From: an uncultured Gemmatimonadota bacterium
GTDB taxonomy: Bacteria > Gemmatimonadota > Gemmatimonadetes > Gemmatimonadales > Gemmatimonadaceae
Direction: 5' to 3'
NCBI GenBank assembly: GCA_946480295.1
Contig: CAMLIT010000022.1
Coordinates: 1-42,959, forward strand
Length of the DNA stretch: 42,959 nucleotides
This document shows, piece by piece, positions 1 to 8,478 of the stretch. Position 1 is the stretch's first letter. Every line of letters begins with the position of its first letter. Made by a program: the position numbers and the translations under genes. The notes below the pieces were generated by a model. The model made no database searches. It worked only from the letters and a program-made list of their open reading frames with translations, and was not told the DNA's origin.

Positions 1-55
1 GACATCAAACACCGGATCACTGCACCACGAACTTCAGTTACAGGCCACTAGGCGC

Positions 56-652
56 TCACTCGCGCGCCGCGGCGCGCGCCGTCGCGACCATCAGCTCGAC
101 CGCCTGCGCGTCGCCGAGGCCCTCCTGCCGCACGAGCGACTGCCACGTCTCGAAGCGCAGCGCGTGGCCGATGGCCGCGGCGAGGTGCGTGCGCCGCCGG
201 CCGCGCGCGCCCCAGCCGGCGAGGAGCTCCTCGCGCAGCTGCTCGACGAAGCGGCCCCACGGTGCCAGCACCGCGGCCAGCGCGGGCATCTGCGGCGCGT
301 CGCGGCGGATGTTGGCGAGCATGTCCTCGCCGCGGCCGTAGTACGCGTACAGCTCGGCCAGCGCGGCGCGCAGCCGCGCCTCCGGGTCGGCGATCCCGCG
401 CCACGCCGCTGGATCGGGGGGGCCGGTCCGCTCGCGGAAGAGCGCCGAGCACGCCGCGAAGAGCTCCTGCTCGTCGGCGAAGTGGCGGTACACGGTGAGG
501 CGTTCGACGCCGGCCCGCTCGGCGATCGCCTTGATCGTCGTGCGGGCCGGCCCGATCTCGCGGTGCAGCGCCTCGACCGCCTCGACGATCCGCCGTCTCG
601 TCGCGGCCTGCTGCTCCGCCCGGAGCCTGAGCTCGTATTTCCGCGTGGGCAT
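56..652 (-). CDS. TetR/AcrR family transcriptional regulator
   Basis: 198 aa, the usual TetR length. The N-terminal helix-turn-helix is clear: TTIKAIAERAGVERLTVYRHF at about residues 38-58 follows the family pattern of a recognition helix ending in VYRHF. The remainder (about 70-198) is a variable all-helical ligand-binding domain with no recognisable ligand signature. It most likely represses its own promoter and perhaps the divergent LuxR-type gene. An imperfect TTGAA/TTCAA inverted repeat lies immediately upstream of the ATG. No Shine-Dalgarno sequence is visible ahead of the start, so translation may be leaderless or start slightly downstream. Family assignment is firm; the regulated pathway is unknown. 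Confidence 0.9.
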   Translation of the reverse strand: MPTRKYELRLRAEQQAATRRRIVEAVEALHREIGPARTTIKAIAERAGVERLTVYRHFADEQELFAACSALFRERTGPPDPAAWRGIADPEARLRAALAELYAYYGRGEDMLANIRRDAPQMPALAAVLAPWGRFVEQLREELLAGWGARGRRRTHLAAAIGHALRFETWQSLVRQEGLGDAQAVELMVATARAAARE

Positions 653-674
653 TTGAATAAACTTACGTGTTCAA
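653..674. promoter_or_regulatory. Possible TetR operator between divergent regulators
   Basis: TTGAA and TTCAA half-sites separated by 12 bases lie in an unusually AT-rich patch directly upstream of the TetR start and just before the -35 of the divergent gene. The symmetry extends only partly inward (about 6 of 11 positions), so this is a candidate by position and shape. Confidence 0.35.
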
Positions 675-681
675 CCATCTC

Positions 682-711
682 TTGACAAACCCCCGCCGGC
701 GGGCCTAAGCT
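682..711 (+). promoter_or_regulatory. Sigma-70-type promoter for the LuxR-type regulator
   Basis: A perfect -35 hexamer TTGACA (682-687) is followed after 18 bases by TAAGCT (706-711), which fits the -10 consensus weakly. The placement is consistent with a transcript starting near 718 and reading into the regulator at 764. The TetR-side inverted repeat abuts the -35. Confidence 0.5.
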
Positions 712-763
712 TTCTGCCATTCACCGAACGTCCGTGTTCACCGAAATGTCCGGCGAGGACCCG

Positions 764-1849
764 ATGGTCGTGGCAGAGCACAGCACGGGGCGCGCGGCGG
801 CGCCCGCACGGGAGAGCATGCGCCTGGAGGCGGTGGTCGGACGGGTGAAGCGGGTGTGCGACGCGGGACTGGACTCTATCGCGCTGCGCCGGAAGGCCGC
901 GGCGCTGCTCGCGCCCGTGCTCGCGCTCGACGCACACGTCTTCTGCACCTGCGATCCGGAGACGGGACTCATCTCGCACGCGGTGGCCGCGGGCGTCGCG
1001 GGGGACGTGGCCCGCGGCTGGGCCGAGCGGCTGGGTCCCGTGGCAGAGGAAGGCGTACTGGGGTCCGACGCCCAGCTCCACGTCGCGCTCGAGGCGGGCG
1101 GGCGCGTCTGGGGGAGCTGGTGGCTGTTGCGCGCGCCGGTGGAGGGCGCTCGGGCGCGTGCCCTCCTCGCGCGCATCGCGCCGCACCTCGCGCGGGGGCT
1201 CCGAGCGGCGGCGCTCGCCGAGTGTGGAGGCTCCGCCTCGCTGGCGCCGGCCGACGCCGAACCGGGCGTGCTGGTGCTCGACGTCCGCGGCCACGTGATG
1301 ATGCGCACGCCCAGCGCGGCGGCGTGGCTGGCCGACCTGGCGGATGACGGGCTGCGGATGCCCGACGGTCTCCCGCTCGCGGTGCCGGCGCTCGTGGCGG
1401 AAGCGCGCCGCGCCGCCGCCGGCGGCCGTGGCGCGGTGCGCCTGCGCGCCCGCGGGCGCACGGGCCGGTGGTATCTGCTTCGCGCGTCGCTCGCCGAGCA
1501 TCACGACGGCGACGAGCGGCCGGCGGTGGTCGTCATCCGCCCCGTGAACGCGCACGAGGCGGCGACCATCCGCACGCGCTCGTACGGGCTCTCGATGCGC
1601 GAACGCGAGGTCATCGCGGCGCTGGTGCGCGGCGCGTCGACGAAGGAGATCGCGGCCGCGCTGGGGCGCTCGCCGTACACGGTGCAGGAGCACATCGAGC
1701 GCGCGTGCCGCAAGATCGGGGTGCAGGGGCGGAAGGCGCTGGTCGCGAAGCTGTTCCTCGACGGGCAGGCGCCGGGCTTCGGCGAGGAGGTGGACCGGCG
1801 CACCGCGTTCGCGCCGCCGACCCTCGCGCGGGCGAGCGCGATCTCCTGA
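764..1849 (+). CDS. LuxR-type helix-turn-helix transcriptional regulator
   Basis: 361 aa from this start. The C-terminal 65 residues are a GerE/LuxR HTH: LSMREREVIAALVRGAS, then TKEIAAALGRSPYTVQEHI, a recognition helix and a KIGVQGR turn. The N-terminal ~270 residues look like a degenerate GAF/PAS-type sensor (CDPETGL near 60) with no receiver aspartate, so it is probably a ligand- or signal-responsive activator. I chose ATG 764 because GGCGAGG lies five bases before it. In-frame starts at 734 (GTG) and 746 (ATG) lack a ribosome-binding site and would add 10 or 6 residues. It diverges from the TetR gene. The family is certain, the target genes are not. Confidence 0.85.
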   Translation: MVVAEHSTGRAAAPARESMRLEAVVGRVKRVCDAGLDSIALRRKAAALLAPVLALDAHVFCTCDPETGLISHAVAAGVAGDVARGWAERLGPVAEEGVLGSDAQLHVALEAGGRVWGSWWLLRAPVEGARARALLARIAPHLARGLRAAALAECGGSASLAPADAEPGVLVLDVRGHVMMRTPSAAAWLADLADDGLRMPDGLPLAVPALVAEARRAAAGGRGAVRLRARGRTGRWYLLRASLAEHHDGDERPAVVVIRPVNAHEAATIRTRSYGLSMREREVIAALVRGASTKEIAAALGRSPYTVQEHIERACRKIGVQGRKALVAKLFLDGQAPGFGEEVDRRTAFAPPTLARASAIS

Positions 1850-1879
1850 GTCGACGGGGCCTGGGCGGCGTCGCCGAAC

Positions 1880-1902
1880 GGAGCCCCGCCGGTCAGGGCT
1901 CC
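1880..1902. terminator. Small hairpin between convergent genes
   Basis: GGAGCCC (1880-1886) and GGGCTCC (1896-1902) form a 7-bp GC stem at the junction of the LuxR-type gene and the convergent membrane-protein gene, whose stop codon sits in the loop. No U-run follows, so termination is only suggested by position. Confidence 0.35.
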
Positions 1903-2474
1903 GGCGGCGCGACCGCCCTCGTGCCCGGCCAGCGCCCCGCGGCGCCGAAGCCAAGCAGCATGCCGGCGGCCCAGCCGATGGAGCCGTAGAGCGCCGCCAT
2001 GAACAGGGCGGCGACCCCGCCTCCCCATACGATCATGGCCGTCTGGATCGCCGGGGACGACGGCACGGACGCCGACTGCCGCGCGGCGCCCGGCGCGATG
2101 CGCTGCACCCAGGTCGGCGGCGGCTCGCGACGCGCGGCGGTCGCCGCGGAATCCGAGGCGTGGCGCATCTGGTGCCAGGTGCCCGCGGGGGCCAACGCCG
2201 CGCCGAGGGCGAAGAAGCCGACGCCGACGAGCACGACGGAGCCGGCGGCGACGAACCAGCCGGCGCCGCGCCCCAGCATCCGACCGCGGCGGCGCTGAAC
2301 GACGGCGGCGACCCACATCGCGAGCGGGGCGAGGAGCACGGTGCCAAACGAGACGAGCGTGCCGCCGAGCAGGACGAGGAGGCCGGCGAGGATGGCCGCG
2401 AGGCGGACGGGAACGCCGGCCGTGCGCGGTTGCCGGGAGAGATCCGGAGTCGTGATCGGGTCGAGGTCGGCCAT
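1893..2474 (-). CDS. Hypothetical multi-pass membrane protein
   Basis: 193 aa with about four hydrophobic segments: residues ~24-44 (VRLAAILAGLLVLLGG onwards), ~46-60, ~72-95 and a C-terminal pair of glycine/alanine-rich stretches at ~145-180. A basic RRRGRML loop lies between the second and third helices. The middle (about 100-140) is hydrophilic and probably extracytoplasmic. I recognise no family. It is convergent with the LuxR-type regulator and divergent from the propeller lipoprotein. The TTT codon in its SFGT stretch belongs to one of the four copies of the 13-mer discussed in the findings. It is probably a real gene, given the membrane topology and consistent codon use. Confidence 0.7.
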   Translation of the reverse strand: MADLDPITTPDLSRQPRTAGVPVRLAAILAGLLVLLGGTLVSFGTVLLAPLAMWVAAVVQRRRGRMLGRGAGWFVAAGSVVLVGVGFFALGAALAPAGTWHQMRHASDSAATAARREPPPTWVQRIAPGAARQSASVPSSPAIQTAMIVWGGGVAALFMAALYGSIGWAAGMLLGFGAAGRWPGTRAVAPPEP

Positions 2475-2685
2475 GGCGGTCCGGGAAGACGTGGCGCACC
2501 GTGCGGACGCACCAACATGAGCGGCGTCTCCTCACTCGTCCAGCGTGACGCCGCGCACACGGCGCGCGGATCGGGCGCGCGGCGGGCATCCATCCTTGCC
2601 CGACGCGCCGCCGCGCCGCAGCTTGGTGGCGAGCCGGCGCGAGGTGGGAGGTGAGCCGCCGGCGCGTCCCGCCGCCACCGCCGCC

Positions 2686-4248
2686 ATGTCGCCTCGGCAC
2701 CGCCCCGCCGTTCGCCCCACCCTCGTCGTGCCGCTCACCGTCGTCGCCGCGCTCGCCGCGTGCCACGGCGACGCGACCGGTCCGATCACGGACCGCCATC
2801 CGGGCATCGTCTTCGCCGCCGGCGCGAACGCCGCGGACACGATCGGCACCGAGCTGCTGCAGGCACTGAAGGTCGTGGTCCGCGACGCGAAGGGCAGTCT
2901 CCTGCCGAACACGATCGTGCGCTTCGCCTCGATTCCCGCCGGCACGCCGGGGACCAGCCTGTTCGGGCCGAGCGTCCTCGTGGGAGCCCTCGCCGGGAGG
3001 GGCGCGAGCACCTTCCTCGCCGAGACGACGAACACCGATGGTGCCGTGTTCGTGCGGATCGTCCTCGGCAACGTGGCCGGCCCGGGCGCGGTGGCCGTGA
3101 CCGTCCCCGAAGCGGGCCTCACGGACACGGCTCGGTTCACGATCCGGCCGGGCAACGCCTACGTCGTCGTGGTCACGCCCGGCGACACCGCGATGATGAC
3201 CGGCAACTCGCTCACGCTGAAGGGCGAGGTCCACGACCGGTGGGGCAACGCGCGGAGCGACGCGGTCGCGTATCGCGCGACGAACGCGACGCTCTCGGTG
3301 TCCTCCGCCGGCGCGGTGACCGCGGCGAACCCGACGCGCGGCGCGGTGGTCGCCTCGGCCGGCGACTCGACGGTCCGGCCGGACACGGCATGGGTGAGCG
3401 TGGTGCCGCACGGCACCGTGGCGGCGATCCAGGCCGGCAAGCTCGTGACGATGCAGCTCGACGGCAGCGCGTATCACGTGATCCCCGCCACCGGCGTGAT
3501 CGACGCGGGGCTCGAGTGGAAGCCCGACGGCTCCGCGCTCCTCGTCGCGCTGAACAGCCAGGCGTCGCCGCTCGACTTCGTCGACCGCCAGGGCGCGATC
3601 ACGCCGGTGCTGCCCGCCCGCACCACCGACGCGAACAACTTCTCCGTGCCGGGCGCCCTCGGCTCGTTCGACCTCTCCGCGGACGCGGCGACGGTGTTCG
3701 TCAGCGCGAACAACTGCAACAGCAACTCGATCCTCTATCGTTATGCGGTCGGCGCCGACTCGCTCGAGCGCCTGAGCCCGACGAGCACCACGGACCCGAT
3801 CGGGTGGGACTGCTTCGACGTCGTCGAGCGCTCGCCGAGCGTATCGCCCGACGGCAAGCAGCTCGTGTACGAGCGTGACAGCTCGTACTACTCCGGGTTC
3901 GTGCTCGAGCGGATGGACCTCGCGACGAAGGTGGTCACGGACCTGAACGTCGCCGGGCAGCAGCCGCGCTACTCGCCCGCGGGGGACCTCGTCGCCTTCT
4001 TCCGCGCCAACCAGATCTTCGTCATGCAGCCGGACGGCACCGGCGTGCGGGCCATCTCACCGGCGGGCCACACCTACCTGCCCGGCGTGCGCTGGTCGCC
4101 GGACGGCCGGTGGCTCATCGCGCGCATGGCGTCGCAGTACTACGGTCAGGGCGAGGTCGTGCTGCTCGACGTGCAGACCGGGCAGGAGATCCCGCTGCCG
4201 TTCACGGCGATGTACTCGGGATATGGGCTGCCGGTGTTCCAGCCCTGA
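2686..4248 (+). CDS. Lipoprotein with Ig-like domains and TolB-like beta-propeller
   Basis: 520 aa. A signal peptide ends in the lipobox LAAC with the acylated cysteine at about residue 26, so the protein should be membrane-anchored in the periplasm or at the surface. Residues ~45-145 and ~150-230 resemble bacterial Ig-like (Big) domains: VVVRDAKGSLLPN and VHDRWGNARSDAV are typical of the 'further along, chain of domains' type. From ~240 to the end WD40-like (PD40/TolB) blades recur: SPDGKQLVYERD, YSPAGDLVAFFR and SPDGRWLIARM. I chose ATG 2686 because the signal peptide begins there; the frame is open upstream without signal character. It is likely a binding or scaffold protein. The ligand is unknown. 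Confidence 0.85.
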   Translation: MSPRHRPAVRPTLVVPLTVVAALAACHGDATGPITDRHPGIVFAAGANAADTIGTELLQALKVVVRDAKGSLLPNTIVRFASIPAGTPGTSLFGPSVLVGALAGRGASTFLAETTNTDGAVFVRIVLGNVAGPGAVAVTVPEAGLTDTARFTIRPGNAYVVVVTPGDTAMMTGNSLTLKGEVHDRWGNARSDAVAYRATNATLSVSSAGAVTAANPTRGAVVASAGDSTVRPDTAWVSVVPHGTVAAIQAGKLVTMQLDGSAYHVIPATGVIDAGLEWKPDGSALLVALNSQASPLDFVDRQGAITPVLPARTTDANNFSVPGALGSFDLSADAATVFVSANNCNSNSILYRYAVGADSLERLSPTSTTDPIGWDCFDVVERSPSVSPDGKQLVYERDSSYYSGFVLERMDLATKVVTDLNVAGQQPRYSPAGDLVAFFRANQIFVMQPDGTGVRAISPAGHTYLPGVRWSPDGRWLIARMASQYYGQGEVVLLDVQTGQEIPLPFTAMYSGYGLPVFQP

Positions 4249-4263
4249 GCATCCGCGCCGTTC

Positions 4264-5508
4264 TCACGCCCCGGCGAGCTCCCGCCGGCGGCGCTCGAGG
4301 AATCGGCGCTCGGCCGCGTTCCCGGCGAGGACAATCGCGCGGTCGTACTCCGCCGCCGCCTCGGCATGACGTTCGAGGCGCCGCAGCAGGTCGGCCCGGA
4401 TGGCGTGATGCAGGTGGTGCTCGCCGACGTCGGTGGCGTCCACGATGGCGAGCGCGCGCGCCGGGCCGTGAACCTCCGCGACGGCGACCGCTCGGTTGAG
4501 CGCCGTCATCGGCGTCGGCGCGATCGCCATCAGCAGGTCGTACAGTCGCAGGATCTGCGGCCAGTCGGTCTCCGCGAGATCGACCGCGTCGCAGTGCACG
4601 GCGTTGATCGCGGCCTGGACCTGGTAGGGACCGGGCGCGTCGTGCTTGAGGCACTGGCGCAGGAGCGCCTCCCCCTCGGCGATGGCCGCGCGATCCCACC
4701 GGGCGCGGTCCTGGTCGGCGAGGAGCACGAGGTCGCCGCCCTCGGCGAGGCGCGCGGCGCACCGCGCATCGATCAGGAGCATGAGCGCGAGGAGGCCGAG
4801 CACCTCCGGATCGTCGGGAAGGAGGCGGGCGAGAATCCGGCCGAGCCGGATCCCCTCGGCGCAGAGATCCGCGCGCACCAGGTCGTCGCCGGCGCTCGCG
4901 CTGTAGCCCTCGTTGAAGACGAGGTAGACGACCGCGAGGACGGCGCGGACGCGGGCCGGCAGCTCGCGCTCGTCAGGCACCCGGAAGGGGATGCGCGCGT
5001 CGCGGATCTTGCCCTTGGCGCGCACGAGGCGCTGGGCCATGGTCGCCTCGGGGACGAGAAACGCCCGCGCGATCTCCTGGGTCGTCAGGCCGCCGAGGAG
5101 GCGCAGCGTGAGCGCCACCTGCGCGGCGGGTGCGAGCGCGGGATGGCAGCAGGCGAACATGAGTCGCAGCCGCTCGTCAGGCACGGGCTCCTCCTCGGGG
5201 ATCGCCGTCGGATCGTCGTCGCGCGCGAGCATCTCCATGGCGGCGAGGTGGCGGTCGTCGCGCGACGACTCGCGGCGCGCGCGGTCGATCGCGGCGTTGC
5301 GCGCCGTGGTGATGATCCAGCCGGCGGGGCTCGGCGGCACCCCCGTCGCCGGCCACCGCTCGAGCGCCTTCACGAACGCGTCCTGCACCGCCTCCTCGGC
5401 GACGTCGATGTCGCCGAAGGCGCGGACGAGCACCGCCACCGCGCGACCGTACTCCTCGCGGAACACGCGTTCGATCGACGCGGTGGCGGCGGCCGGCTCG
5501 TCAGGCAT
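4264..5508 (-). CDS. ECF42-type RNA polymerase sigma factor
   Basis: 414 aa, about twice the size of ordinary ECF sigma factors because of a C-terminal extension. Region 2 is at ~12-80 ([18 protein letters not shown], then [17 protein letters not shown]). Region 4 is at ~125-180 ([20 protein letters not shown], then MAQRLVRAK). Residues ~185-414 form the helical TPR-like domain typical of ECF42, including [12 protein letters not shown] and [14 protein letters not shown]. The start codon shares one base with the stop of the upstream DGPF gene (TGATG), indicating translational coupling. ECF42 factors are known to sit beside DGPF (YCII) genes and lack an anti-sigma factor, as seen here. Which promoters it drives cannot be read from this window. 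Confidence 0.92.
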   Translation of the reverse strand: MPDEPAAATASIERVFREEYGRAVAVLVRAFGDIDVAEEAVQDAFVKALERWPATGVPPSPAGWIITTARNAAIDRARRESSRDDRHLAAMEMLARDDDPTAIPEEEPVPDERLRLMFACCHPALAPAAQVALTLRLLGGLTTQEIARAFLVPEATMAQRLVRAKGKIRDARIPFRVPDERELPARVRAVLAVVYLVFNEGYSASAGDDLVRADLCAEGIRLGRILARLLPDDPEVLGLLALMLLIDARCAARLAEGGDLVLLADQDRARWDRAAIAEGEALLRQCLKHDAPGPYQVQAAINAVHCDAVDLAETDWPQILRLYDLLMAIAPTPMTALNRAVAVAEVHGPARALAIVDATDVGEHHLHHAIRADLLRRLERHAEAAAEYDRAIVLAGNAAERRFLERRRRELAGA

Positions 5509-5912
5509 CAGGCGTCGATCTCGCCGGCGAGCGGCCGCACCTCGACGGCGAGCGTCGTCGCCTCGGAGAACCGGCGCGCCCAGGCGAGCGCCTCGTCGAG
5601 GTCCGCGGCGCGGATGATCGAGAAACCGCCGACGTGCTCGCGACCTTCGACGAACGGGCCGTCGGTGATGAGGGCGTCGCCGCCCCGGGCGCGCACCACC
5701 GTCGCGCTGCTCGCCGGGGTGAGGCCCGCGCTGAGCACCCACGCGCCGGCCTTCCTGAGCTCCTGCCGCCAGGCGCCGACCTTTTCCATGATCGGACCGA
5801 GCACCTCGGGCGGGGGCGGGTTGCCATCGGGTTGGATGACGCTGAGCAGGTACTGTTTCATGGCGCGTTCGTCCCTGGTCGAGTTGGACCGGACAGGAGC
5901 AGCTGCGGTCAT
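5508..5912 (-). CDS. YCII/DGPF-domain protein, partner of the ECF42 sigma factor
   Basis: 134 aa. The YCII-like fold runs from [20 protein letters not shown] to the end. It has the characteristic DGPF tetrapeptide ([17 protein letters not shown]) and a C-terminal [17 protein letters not shown] helix that matches the family. I place the start at 5912 because AGGGAGG lies about five bases upstream; a later start at 5861 would give the bare 117-aa domain. It overlaps the sigma-factor start by one base, so the two are co-translated. In studied ECF42 systems the DGPF proteins accompany the sigma factor but their biochemical role is unsettled. A sensory or modulating role is inference. Confidence 0.9.
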   Translation of the reverse strand: MTAAAPVRSNSTRDERAMKQYLLSVIQPDGNPPPPEVLGPIMEKVGAWRQELRKAGAWVLSAGLTPASSATVVRARGGDALITDGPFVEGREHVGGFSIIRAADLDEALAWARRFSEATTLAVEVRPLAGEIDA

Positions 5913-6046
5913 GGTCGCCTCCCTGGTGGATGGAGCCGGCACCGCGCCGGCTCTTCACCCATCCATACGAACGGCGACGGCCGGAATCGACATCGCCGAC
6001 GGACCGGCCTCCGCCGCGGGCGCCGGAGACCGCGCGGCGCCCCGAC

Positions 6047-7039
6047 TCACGCGTCGGCCCGCTCGTCCCACGACCGCAGCCCGAGGAGCCTCTCGCCGAG
6101 GGGCGTGAGCTCGGCGCGCGCATAACGCGTCTGCTCCCAGCGGCGCGGGTCGCCGGGGAAGGCGTACCCCTCCGGGGCGACGCGGTCCCGCCACGAGGTG
6201 ATGCGCCACTGGCGCAGCGCGTCGTTGTCCTCCTGCGCCGGCATCATCGAGATGTACTGCGCCATGCGCACGCCGGTGCCCGAGAGGTTCGGGCGGATGC
6301 CGTGCGCGAGGGCGCTGTTGAAGACCAGGAGGTCGCCGGCCCGCATCGGCACCTTCACGATCTCGAAGCCCGTCACGTCGGGCTTGAAGCGGTCGCGGTC
6401 CGCGGGCTGGCCCAGCTTCCAGGTGTCGTACGTGCGGAAGAGCTCCGGGACGCACTGGAAGCCGCCCATGTGCTCGTCGGTCTGATCGGAGAGGGCGAGG
6501 ACGCCCTGCACGTTCTGCGGCTTCGTCTCCGGGTCGTAGTCCCAGTGGATGAAGCCCTTGAACTCGAAGCCCGGCCGCACGGGCAGGTTGAGGTTCGCGC
6601 GATCGATGGTGACCCAGAGCCGCTCCGTGCCCCAGATGTCGACGAAGGCGTGGTAGACGCGCGGGTGCTGCCGGTTGTCCCACTCGTACTGGTGGTTGTA
6701 GAGCTCGACCATGCCGCTGTTGGTCAGCTCCTTCATCTTCATCTCGGCGCGCGCCGGGGCGTACCAGGTGGCGGGGTCGTGCGGGTCCTTCTCCTCGAAG
6801 TCCCAGAGCAGCGCGGCGAGGCGCTCGACGTTGTCGCGCGGGACGGCCTGCCTGACGATGACGTAGCCGTTGTGCCGCCAGAACGCCCAGTCGTCGGCCG
6901 AGAGCACGCGCAGCGTGGCGGGATCGGCGTGCTCGCGAAGGCGGACCGCGCTGCTCGTCGCGGTCGTCGGGTTGCCGGGGATGTCGGTGTGCGCATTGTC
7001 GGGGAGCGTGCCAGCCGGCGCCATCGTCTTCGCGGTCAT
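6047..7039 (-). CDS. Phytanoyl-CoA dioxygenase (PhyH) family Fe(II)/2-oxoglutarate oxygenase
   Basis: 330 aa. The double-stranded beta-helix iron site is visible: the H-x-D pair in [13 protein letters not shown] (His165, Asp167), the distal histidine in [12 protein letters not shown] (His246) and the 2-oxoglutarate-binding arginine in GTGVRMAQY (Arg258). [18 protein letters not shown] (~50-67) is the usual PhyH N-terminal motif. The enzyme should hydroxylate or otherwise oxidise a small molecule in the cytoplasm, consuming O2 and 2-oxoglutarate. The substrate cannot be predicted. I chose ATG 7039 because GAGGG is placed five bases upstream; the frame stays open further upstream without coding character. 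No natural-product genes adjoin it. Confidence 0.92.
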   Translation of the reverse strand: MTAKTMAPAGTLPDNAHTDIPGNPTTATSSAVRLREHADPATLRVLSADDWAFWRHNGYVIVRQAVPRDNVERLAALLWDFEEKDPHDPATWYAPARAEMKMKELTNSGMVELYNHQYEWDNRQHPRVYHAFVDIWGTERLWVTIDRANLNLPVRPGFEFKGFIHWDYDPETKPQNVQGVLALSDQTDEHMGGFQCVPELFRTYDTWKLGQPADRDRFKPDVTGFEIVKVPMRAGDLLVFNSALAHGIRPNLSGTGVRMAQYISMMPAQEDNDALRQWRITSWRDRVAPEGYAFPGDPRRWEQTRYARAELTPLGERLLGLRSWDERADA

Positions 7040-7295
7040 GGATCCCTCGCGGTTGGGGAGCGGTCGGGCGACGCGACGAAAGTGGCACGGGGCCGGGCGG
7101 CCGGGTAGACCGACGGGCGCCGGCTCAGCCCGGTGCGGTGCCGGGCCGGGCATCCACGGTGCGCGCCGCCGCCGGTCCGCACCCTTGACTCTCGACCTGA
7201 GTAGAGGCGGTAGCTCTAGTGAGGCCCCGAGAGCACCGCACGTCGCGACACGCCCGAGGCTCCGCATCCAGAGCAGGAACGAGAGGTCGATCCAG

Positions 7296-7910
7296 ATGGA
7301 CAATCCGCACGCACGCCCGCTGAACGGGGCACGCAGCCCACTCGCGGTCAACGGCCGCCGCACGGGGTTCGTGGTGCCAAACGAGACGCTCGCCGGGACC
7401 GAGACGCACCAGCGGCCGAGCTACTGTGACCGCCTGCCCGGCGGCACGCACCCGACGGCGGAGGACAGCCCCGAGCAGACGCGCCCCTGGCAGCGGGCCG
7501 ACGCGCCGCCGCGCACGTGGGTGCTGCCGCCGCAGGGCGGCTTCGGCGCGCGGCCCGGCAGGCGCGATCGGCCACCGACGGTCGCGCTGGATGCCGCGGC
7601 GTCGCGCCCGGTCACCTCACTCGCCGCTCGGCATGTGCACGTACATCGACTGGATGCCGACGCGCCCCGGCCCGGTGAAGCGGTTGAGCATGAGGTTGAT
7701 GCCGGCGAGAAGCCCGGTGCTGAGGCGGGTGACGTTCGTCTCCATGCGCACGGTCGGGTCCTTGTACAGCCAGCCGCCCGGCTCGACCTCGATCACCTCG
7801 CCGGGCGCGAGCACCTTCTCGAACACGTTGCCGTAGCCGTGCAGCCAGATGATCCCCTCGCCGTGGCTGTGGAAGCGGTCGACGAAGAAGCCGGTGCCGC
7901 CGAACAGTAG
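7296..7910 (+). CDS. Possible unrecognised gene opposite the AIM24 end
   Basis: The 577-base gap between the PhyH start and the AIM24 stop is not empty. From ATG 7296, which has GAGAGG about nine bases upstream, a frame runs to 7910 (204 aa). Over its first ~100 codons third positions are about 90% G/C while second positions are near 60%, the signature of real genes in this genome. The product is hydrophilic and Pro/Arg-rich, with no family I know (FVVPNETLAGT, SYCDRLPGG, WVLPPQGGFG). The last ~98 codons lie antisense to AIM24 and look like a shadow, so the true gene may end or be frameshifted near 7610. Treat it as a candidate only. Confidence 0.3.
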   Translation: MDNPHARPLNGARSPLAVNGRRTGFVVPNETLAGTETHQRPSYCDRLPGGTHPTAEDSPEQTRPWQRADAPPRTWVLPPQGGFGARPGRRDRPPTVALDAAASRPVTSLAARHVHVHRLDADAPRPGEAVEHEVDAGEKPGAEAGDVRLHAHGRVLVQPAARLDLDHLAGREHLLEHVAVAVQPDDPLAVAVEAVDEEAGAAEQ

Positions 7911-8327
7911 GTTGGCCGCTCCCTTCACCCGCTCGAAGGTGTACTCCACGTTCTCCGTGCCGGCGAGGAACTGGTGCTCGCGGACGTGCAGCTCCTGGCC
8001 GGGGCTCAGGTGCACCGGCACGATGTGCCCGGCCCCGTCGCGACTGAGCGCGATCTGCCCCGTGCCCGAGGCTTCCGTGACGAAGACCTGCATCCCGGCG
8101 ACCATGCGCTTGAGCGCGCCCTTCATCGGCTTCACGCCGACCTGCACCGAGGGGTGCTTCCAGAGCAGCAGGTAGTGCTCGAAGTAGATCGACCGCCGCC
8201 CCGACAGCTCGATCGTCAGGACCGGCACCAGCTCGCCGTCGAGGTGGTACGTGACGCCGCCGTACACCTCCTGCGTCGCGGAGGTGGGGAGGAGCTGCGG
8301 GCGCGAGGGCGCGATGGCCTGTGGCAT
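7617..8327 (-). CDS. AIM24 family protein
   Basis: 236 aa, matching the AIM24/TIGR00266 family length. It has the repeated beta-strand architecture of this family, with diagnostic stretches SGRRSIYFEHYLLLWKHPSV, GGTGFFVDRFHSHGEGIIWL, VIEVEPGGWLYKDPTV and a terminal GPGRVGIQSMY. AIM24 proteins are beta-helical. The mitochondrial member is needed for inner-membrane organisation; bacterial roles are undefined. There is no signal peptide or membrane segment, so it is probably cytoplasmic. It follows the alpha/beta hydrolase gene on the same strand after a 151-base gap, so co-transcription is possible but not shown. Confidence 0.9.
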   Translation of the reverse strand: MPQAIAPSRPQLLPTSATQEVYGGVTYHLDGELVPVLTIELSGRRSIYFEHYLLLWKHPSVQVGVKPMKGALKRMVAGMQVFVTEASGTGQIALSRDGAGHIVPVHLSPGQELHVREHQFLAGTENVEYTFERVKGAANLLFGGTGFFVDRFHSHGEGIIWLHGYGNVFEKVLAPGEVIEVEPGGWLYKDPTVRMETNVTRLSTGLLAGINLMLNRFTGPGRVGIQSMYVHMPSGE

Positions 8328-8478
8328 GGTGGCGGGAGTGGGAGGCGGTGAAGGCGCGGCACGAGCGTGCCCGTGCGCGCGGCGAGACCCGTGAGATGGA
8401 CCGCGGCGGTGGGCATTGGTAACGGCATCCCCGTCGCGCGGCAGCGGCCTGTCGAGTCACGGAATACCGAAGCGCGAC

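Noticed and set aside
1..55. Possible gene end at the left edge
   Set aside because: Only 55 bases precede the TetR stop and they carry no coding character.
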